From: Rhodococcus opacus B4
Lineage (GTDB): Bacteria > Actinomycetota > Actinomycetes > Mycobacteriales > Mycobacteriaceae
Direction of reading: 5' to 3'
DNA: 64,000 nt
NCBI RefSeq assembly: GCF_000010805.1
Contig: NC_012522.1
Span: 6,696,001-6,760,000 of the forward strand
Below the pieces are notes generated by a model. It was given only the letters and a program-made list of their open reading frames with translations, did no database searches and was not told where the DNA came from. Position numbers and translations under genes: made by a program. Of this stretch, positions 53,601 through 62,600 are shown in pieces; the stretch's first letter is position 1; each line of letters opens with the position of its first letter.

Positions 53601-56600
53601 GCGCTGTGGCAGCGGGACGTGCTCGGTTCCGAGGGAGATCCCGATTCCCTGGCCGCCGCGCAGATCGACTTCTGGTCGAAGACCCTCGCGGGTGTGCCCG
53701 ACGTCCTGGCTCTCCCCACCGACCGTCCCCGCCCGACGGTGCGGTCGATGGCAGGCGCCTCCGTCGGCTTCTCCGTCGATGCGGACGTGCACCGGCGTCT
53801 CGGCGAGGTCGCGCGGGCGCACAACGTGTCACTGTTCATGGTGCTGCACGCCTCGCTGTCCGTGCTGCTGGCGCGGCTCAGTTCGAGCACCGACATCGCC
53901 ATCGGCGCCGCGGTCGCCGGTCGCGGCGACGAGGCGCTCGAGAACCTCGTCGGCATGTTCGTGAACACGCTGGTGCTGCGGACCGAGGTCGAGCCCGGCA
54001 CCTCCTTCGCCGACCTGCTCGAGCAGGTCCGCACGCAGGACCTCGCCGCGTTCAGCAACCAGGACGTTCCGTTCGAGCAGTTGGTGGACGCCCTGAAGCC
54101 GACCCGGTCCACGGCGTACTCGCCGCTGTTCCAGGTCGTGCTGACCCATCAGGTCAACGGCATCCCGGCGCTCGAGTTCGCCGGACTCGAGGCGACACCC
54201 GGTGCCGTGGACGTCGAGTTCAGCAAGTTCGACCTCACCGTCGACCTGCGCGAACTGTGGTCGGACGAGGGTGCGCCCACCGGGATCACGGGTGTACTCG
54301 GGTACGCCACCGAGATCTTCGACGCCGAGACCGTGCAGGGCTTCGCGGACCGCTTCGTGCGGATCCTGGCCGCCGTCGCGGATGGCGGAACCGACGTCGC
54401 GGTGGGCGACATCCCCATTCTCGACGCCCAGGAGACCGCGGAACTGACACCGGTCCGCGGTATCGAGGGCGTCGCGCCCACCACCCTCGTCGAACTGCTG
54501 GCGGCAGCGGTCGCCGCGGACCCGGACGGGGACGCGATCGTCGCGGGCGGCGACAGCATCACCTACCGAGAACTGGACGAGCGCTCGAACCGGTTGGCGC
54601 GCATCCTGATCGAACGCGGGGTCGGCGCGGAGACGTTCGTCGGGCTCGGTATCACCCGCTCGATTCCGTCCATCGTCGGCATCTGGGCCGTCGCCAAGAG
54701 CGGCGGCGCGTACGTGCCGATCGACCCCGGGTACCCGGACGAGCGCATCGCCCACATGGTCACCGATTCCGGTGTGGCGCTGGGACTTTCCGTGAGCTCC
54801 GAGGTAGGCAGGCTGCCGCGGGACGTCGACTGGCTGGTCCTCGACAGCGAAGAATTCGTGGACGCCTCGGCCCGCTACTCCACGGCTCCCGTCACGGAGG
54901 CGGAGCGCCGGACGGCGGTCGAACCGGCCAACAGCGCCTACGTGATCTACACGTCCGGCACCACCGGGCAGCCCAAGGGCGTCGTCGTCACGCACCGGGG
55001 TCTGGCCAACTTCGCCGCCGAACAGCGTGAGCGCTACCGGGTGACGACCGACTCGCGCACGCTGCACTTCGCGTCGCCGAGTTTCGACGCGTCCGTTCTC
55101 GAACTGCTGCTCGCGGTCGGCGCCGGCGCCACCATGGTGATCGCTCCCACCGACGTGTACGGCGGACCCGAGTTCGCGAAGTTCCTGCGCGAGCAGCGCG
55201 TCACGCACGGCTTCGTCACGCCGTCGGCGCTGGCCTCCGTGGACCCGTCCGGGCTGGACGACTTCCAGTTCGTCGTCGCCGGCGGCGAGGCCGTCCCCGC
55301 GGAACTTGCGGCCCGCTGGGCGCCCGGACGCTCGCTGTTCAACGGCTACGGTCCCACCGAGACCACGATCATGACCAACATCAGCGACCCGATGGCCGCC
55401 GACGGCCCGGTCACGATCGGTGGGCCGATCCGCGGCACCAGCGCGCTGGTCCTCGACGATCGCCTCCGACCGGTCCCGGTCGGTATCGCAGGTGACCTCT
55501 ATCTGTCGGGCCTCGGACTGGCCCGCGGCTACCACCGGCGCACGCCCCTGACCGCGGGACGCTTCGTGGCGAACCCCTACGGTGCGCCGGGCGACCGGAT
55601 GTACCGCACCGGCGACGTCGTGCGCTGGAAGAAGGACGCGGACGGCGCGCTGACCGTCGACTACGTGGGCCGCTCGGACCAGCAGGTGAAGGTCCGCGGG
55701 TTCCGCATCGAACTCGGCGAGATCGACGCGGTGCTGGCGAAGCATCCCGCCGTCGACTTCGCGACGACGTCCGTGCTGCCCGGTCCGTCCGGGGACTCGG
55801 TCCTCGTGTCGTACGTGCTCCCGGCGCCGGGCGCCGAGGTGAACGTCGCCGGCGTGCTGGACTTCGTGGGCGAGTTCGTCCCCACGTACATGGTGCCGTC
55901 GACGATCGTGACGCTCGACGCGATCCCGCTCACCCCGGTGGGCAAGCTCGACCGCCGGGCGCTGCCCGAGCCCGAGTTCCTGGCGGAGGACCGTGAGTTC
56001 CGGGCCGCGGGAACCGCTCTCGAACAGCGGGTCGCCGCAGTGTTCGCGGAGGTGCTGGGTGTCGACCAGGTCGGCGCCGACGACTCCTTCTTCACGCTCG
56101 GAGGCAACTCGCTCGCCGCAACCCGCGTGATGGCGCGGATCAACGAGGCCGTCGGGATCGACGCTCCGGTCCGCGAGATCTTCGAGGCGCCCACGGTGGC
56201 GCAGCTGGCCCGCAGGCTGGAAGCGCTCGGCGTCGACGGCGGCGCCCGTCCGCCGGTCACCGCCGGACCGCGTCCGGACCGTCTGCCGCTGTCGCTGGCT
56301 CAGCAGCGGATGTGGTACGCCAACCGATTCGACCCCGAATCGGCCGAGTACAACATCCCGTTGGCGCTCCGGCTCACCGGCGCACTGGATGTCGACGCGC
56401 TGACGACGGCGATCGCCGACGTCGTGACCCGCCACGAATCGCTCCGCACGGTGTACCCGGACTCCGTCGACGGCCCCTACCAGGTCGTCCTGTCCGCGTC
56501 CGACACGAAATCCGCGCTCGACGTCGTCCGCGTGGCCGACGAGCAGGAACTGCGGGAGCGGGTCGTCACGCTGGCGTCGGCAGGATTCGACGTCACCGCC

Positions 56601-59600
56601 GACGTCCCGGTGCGTGCCGCCCTGTTCGCGCTCGGGGAACACGACCACGTCCTCGTGGTCGTCGTCCACCACATCTCGGCGGATGGTTCGTCGATGGCCC
56701 CGCTCGCGCGGGACCTGTTCGGCGCGTACGGCGCACGCGCGCAGGGCGAGGAGCCCGGCTTCTCACCGCTGCCCGTGCAGTACCCGGACTTCGCTCTGTG
56801 GCAGCGGAATCTCCTCGGCTCCGAGGACGACCCGGAGTCGCTCGCGGGCAAGCAGATCGCGTACTGGACGCACGCCCTCGGCGATGCACCGGAGGTCCTC
56901 GACCTCCCGGCCGACCGGCCGCGCCCGGCGGTCCGGAACCCGCAGGGCGGTCTGATCGAGTTCGAGATCGGGCAGGACGTGCACCGGTCCCTGAACGAAC
57001 TCGCGCAGACCCACCAGGCGTCGCTGTTCATGGTGGTGCACGCCGCGCTCGCCGTGCTGCTGGGACGACTGAGCAACACCGGCGACATCTCCGTCAGCAC
57101 CCCGGTCGCCGGCCGCGGCGACCGCGCGCTCGATGACCTCGTCGGGATGTTCGTCAACACTCTGGTGCTGCGCACCGAGGTCGACCAGAACGCCCGCTTC
57201 AGCACGCTCCTCACGCAGGCCCGCGAGGTCGATCTCAACGCATTCGGCAACGCCGATGTGCCGTTCGAGCAGATCGTCGAGGTGCTCCGGCCCTCGCGCA
57301 CCGCCGCGTACGCGCCGCTCGCGCAGGTCATGCTGAGTTTCCAGAACCTCGAGCGGCCGAAGCTCGAGCTCGCCGGGCTGACCGTCGAGGTCCTCGAGAG
57401 CGGACTCACCACGAGCAAGACCGATCTCGGCGTCGCCGTCGAGGAACGGTTCGACGACGATTCCGTCGCGAACGGCATGCGGGGCTGGTTCTCCTACGCC
57501 ACCGATCTCTTCGACGAGGCGACGGTTCGCGGTTTCGCCGACCGATTCGTCCGTGTGCTGGAGGCAATCACGGCCGACGCGGACGCCGTCGTCGGCGACA
57601 TCGACATCCTGACCGAGGACGAGAAGGCCGGCCTCGCCGTACCGGACGAGGGCGGACAGTCCCTGTTGGCGCACTCGATCTCGGAGGAGCTGGCAGCCAC
57701 CAAATCGCTGCCCGAACTCCTCGACGGTGCGGCGTCGATCAACCCGGACGGAATCGCGCTGTCGCACAACGGCACCGATGTCACGTACGCGCAGTTGCGG
57801 GACAAGTCGGCGGAACTCGCGCGCACACTCGCCGGTGTGGGCGTGGGCCCGGAGGCCGCGGTCACGGTGGCCCTGTCCACCCTGCTGCCCGGACTGCTCG
57901 ACGGCTCGTCGGGCGAGGGCTTCGCCGACACGTTCGCGGGTGTCCTCGCCGGGGTGATCGCCGACGCGACGTCGGCGACCGCCGTGACCGAAGCCGGCGA
58001 GCGGACCGTCGTCGACCTGTTCGACGAGCAGGTGGCGCGGACGCCGGACGCCGTGGCCCTGGTGTCCGGCGACGAGTCGCTGACCTACGCCGAATTCGAC
58101 AAGCGTGTCAACACCCTCGCGCGCACGCTGATCGGGATGGGTGTCGGACCGGAGGTCCGGGTCGCTCTCGCGATTCGGCGGTCGATCGACTCGATGGTCG
58201 CGATGTACGCGATCCTGAAGGCGGGCGGGGCGTACGTTCCGCTCGACCCCGACCACCCGGCCGAGCGCACTTCCTACGTCCTCGACAGCGCCTCGCCGCT
58301 CTGCATCCTCACGGTTGCGCGGGATGCACTCGACCTTCCCGCCGGACACACCGTGGTGGAGATCGACCGGCTTTCCGGCGACGAGGCGGCTGCGCCGCTG
58401 GGCGATGAGGCGGCGGTGCCGCCGGGTGACGAGGAGCGCCGGGGGACGCTTCGGGCGTCGAACCCCGCCTACGTCATCTACACGTCCGGTTCGACGGGAC
58501 GGCCGAAGGGTGTCGCGGTGAGCCACGCGGCGGTCCTGAACCAGATCTCGTGGATCGTCGACCAGTACGAACTCGGCGCACACGACGTCGTGCTGCAGAA
58601 GACTCCGGCGACGTTCGACGTGTCGGTCTGGGAGTTGTTCGGCACGCTCGTCGCGGGTGCCCGCCTGGTGATCGCGTCACCCGACGGTCACGGTGATCCC
58701 GAGTATCTCGCGGCGCTGATCGCGCGCGAGGGCGTCACGGCGACGTCGTTCGTGCCGTCGATGCTGTCGGTGTTCGTCGGCGAGGCCGGACGAGACGACC
58801 TTCTCAGCCTGCGCGTGGTGCTTGTCGCGGGCGAGGCGTTCCCGCCCGCGACCGCCGAGGCGTTCCGCGGACTGTCGGACGCCGAACTGCACAACCTGTA
58901 CGGACCGACCGAATTCACCGTGCACGCGACCGCCGGGCAGGTCGACCCGGGCGTTCGCGGTACCGTGCCCATCGGACGTGCGGTGCGGAACACCGATCTC
59001 CACGTGCTGGATTCACGCCTTCGCCCGGTGCCGGTCGGGGTTCCCGGCGAGCTGTACCTCGCGGGGACGCAGTTGGCCCGTGGATACGTCGGACGCAGCG
59101 ATCTGACCTCCGATCGGTTCGTCGCCAACCCGTTCGGCGGGCATGGGCAGCGGATGTACCGCACGGGTGACGTCGTTCGCCGGCGCGCCGACGGGAACCT
59201 CGAATACATCGGACGCAGCGACTTCCAGGTCAAGCTGCGTGGTCTGCGGATCGAACTCGGCGAGGTCGAGGCCGCGCTGCTGACGCACGAATCCCTGGCG
59301 CAGGCAGCGGTGACGATCCACCGAAGCGAGTCGACCGGCGAGAATCTCGTGGCCTACGTGGTGCCGCGGTCCGGCGCCCGGGTCGACACGAAGTCGGTGC
59401 AGGACGCGGCGGCGCAGGTGCTGCCCGCGTACATGGTGCCCGCCCGCATCGTCGTCCTGGACAGTTTCCCTCTCGGTGCCAGCGGGAAGCTGGACCGGAA
59501 GGCCCTGCCGGAGCCCGAGTTCGCCACCGTCGCGGTGGAATACGTGGCCCCCCGGACTCCGATGGAGACCGTCGTGGCGAGCGTGTTCGCCGACGTTCTC

Positions 59601-62600
59601 GGTGCCGATCGGGTCGGGTCCGCCGACTCGTTCTTCGACCTCGGCGGAAACTCGATCAGCGCGACGCGGCTCACCGCCCGTCTCCGGGCGGCCGTCGGAG
59701 CGCACCTGTCGGTGCGGGAGTGCTTCGAAAATCCGACCGTCGCGGAACTCGCGGCGCTGCTGGAGACGACCTCGGGGACCGCCGAACAGCGGCCCGCGCT
59801 CGCCGCCCGCCCGCGGCCCGCCCGCATCCCGCTGTCGCTGGCCCAGCAGCGGATGTGGTTCGTCAACCAGTTCGATCCGTCCTCACCGGCGTACAACCTG
59901 CCGCTGGCGGTGCGGTTGACCGGCTCGATCGACCCGGCCGCGCTGAACTCGGCGTGGGCCGACGTCGTCGAGCGGCACGAGTCGCTGCGGACGGTCTTCC
60001 CGGTCGACGGCGAGGACGCGCACCAGGTCGTGCTGCCCGCCGCAGACGTGGTGTCCGACCTGACCCCGACCCCGGTCGCGGACGAGCAGGACCTGTTCGC
60101 GCGCATGCGTGAACTCGGTGCCACCGGATTCGACGTCACCGAGACGGTCCCGGTGCGGGTCGCCTGCTTCGAGGTGAACCCCACCGACCACATCCTGATG
60201 ATGGTCGTGCACCACATCTCGGCCGACGGTGCGTCGCTGGCGCCGCTGTTCACGGACGTCATGACCGCATACGCGGCGCGTGCCGCCGGCAGTGCCCCCG
60301 GCTGGGAGCCGCTGCCCGTCCAGTACGCCGATTACGCTCTGTGGCAGCGTGAGTCGCTCGGTGACGAGTCCGACCCCGAATCGCTGGTCGCCCGCCAACT
60401 CGGTTATTGGCAGCAGGCGCTCGGCGGGCTCCCCGAGGTGCTCGAACTGCCGACCGACCGGCCCCGGCCGCCCGTGCAGTCGCTGCGCGGCGCGTCCGCA
60501 AGGTTCTCGATCGACGCGCAGACCCACCGCGCGCTGCTCGCGATCGCCCAGGAAACGAACACGACCCTCTTCATGGTCGTGCACGCCGCGCTCGCGGTCC
60601 TGCTCGAGCGGCTGTCGTCGCAGACGGACGTCGCGGTCGGCACACCGGTCGCCGGCCGTGGCGAGCAGGAACTCGACAGGCTCGTCGGCATGTTCGTTAA
60701 CACCCTCGTGCTCCGCGCGTCGGTGCGTCCCGACGACACCTTCGCCGACCTGCTGGCACAGGTGCGCGCCACCGATCTGAATGCGTTCAGCCACAGCGAC
60801 GTTCCGTTCGAGCGCCTCGTCGAGGTCCTCGACGTCCCGCGGTCGACGGCGCACCAGCCGCTGTTCCAGGTGGCGTTGTCGTTCGACAACAACGAGTCGG
60901 TCCGGATGGAGTTCCCGGGTCTCGAGATCTCCGCGCTCGACGCCCCGCTCGAGGTCGCCAAGTTCGACCTCCAGCTCAGTGTCGGGGAGCGCTACGCCGA
61001 CGGGGCCGCCGCGGGGATCGCCGCGACGTTCAACTACTCGACCGACATCTTCGACGAGCAGACCGTCGTCGGCTTCGCGGACCGGTTCGTCCGGATCCTC
61101 GGTGCCGTGTCGTCCGACCGCGACGTGGTCCTCGGCGACATCGAGATCCTCGACGCCGCGGAGAAGGCCGCGATCGCCCCGGTCCGTGGACCGAAGTCGG
61201 TGGAGCCGAGCACGCTGCCGGAACTGCTGCGTTCGGGCGTCGAGATCTCCCCGGACTCGGTCGCGGTGTCTTTCCAGGGCCGGAAGCTGACGTACCGCGA
61301 ACTCGACGAGCAGTCGAACCGGCTGGCGCGCGTCCTGATCGATCGGGGCGTGGGGCCGGAGAACTATGTCGCGCTGGCGATCACGCGGTCCGTCGAATCC
61401 ATCCTCGGGATCTGGTCGATCGCCAAGGCCGGCGGCGCGTACCTGCCCGTCGACCCGAAGCTTCCGTTCGAGCGGATCGGCGAGATGCTGTCCGATTCGG
61501 GAGCGGTCCTCGGACTGACGGTCGCCCGCCATCACGCCGATCTTCCCGGCACGGCGGAGTGGATCGTCCTCGACGAGCCGGAAGCCGCCGAGCAGATCGC
61601 TGCTCGCAGTGCGGTCGCGGTGGCGGTGGCCGATCTGCGCCGCGCGCTCACGGTCGATCACCCCGCGTACCTCATCTACACCTCGGGTTCGACGGGCAAG
61701 CCGAAGGGCGTGGTGGTCACGCACCGCGGTCTGGCCAACCTCACCCGCGAGGTGCGCGAGCACTACGTCGTGTCGCCGGATTCCCGGTTCCTGCACGTGG
61801 CATCCCCGAGTTTCGACACGTCGGTCGGGGAGATGCTCGCCGCATTCAGCGCGGGCGCCACCCTGGTGATCTCGCCCGCGGACGTCTACGGCGGCGACGA
61901 ACTCGCCGACCTGATCCGCCGCGAGCAGGTCAACAACGTGGTCATGACGCCGACCGCGCTGATGACCGTCGACCCCGACGGCCTCGACTCCGTCACGTCC
62001 GTCGTGGTCGGCGGCGACACCTGCACGCCGGAACTCGTGGCCCGGTGGGCTCCCGGCCGTGAGATGCGCAACGCGTACGGTCCCACCGAGACCACGGTGA
62101 TCGTCACCATCACCGAACCGATGGTGGCCGGTGAACGCGTCACGATCGGTTCGCCGCTGCGGGGCGTCGAATCCCTCATCCTCGATTCGCGGTTGCGGCC
62201 GGTGCCTGAGGGAGTGCCCGGGGAGCTGTACATCTGCGGTCCCTCGGTGACCCGCGGCTACCACAACCGTCCGTCCGTCACGGCGGAACGGTTCGTGGCC
62301 AACCCGTTCGGCGAGCCCGGCGCCCGCATGTACCGCACCGGCGACGTCGTGCGCTGGGCGGACGGACACCGGGTGGAATACGTCGGCCGGTCCGACTTCC
62401 AGGTGAAGGTCCGCGGGTTCCGCGTCGAACTCGGTGAGATCGACGCCGCCCTGACCGCGCAGCCCGACATCGAGTTCGCGGTGACCGTGGGTCGCGAGAA
62501 TCCCGCCGGACTGACGACCCTCGTGTCGTACGTCCTGCCCGCCGACGGCGCGACGGTCGAACCGGAATCGCTGAAGTCGGTTGTCGGCGAGACGCTCCCG

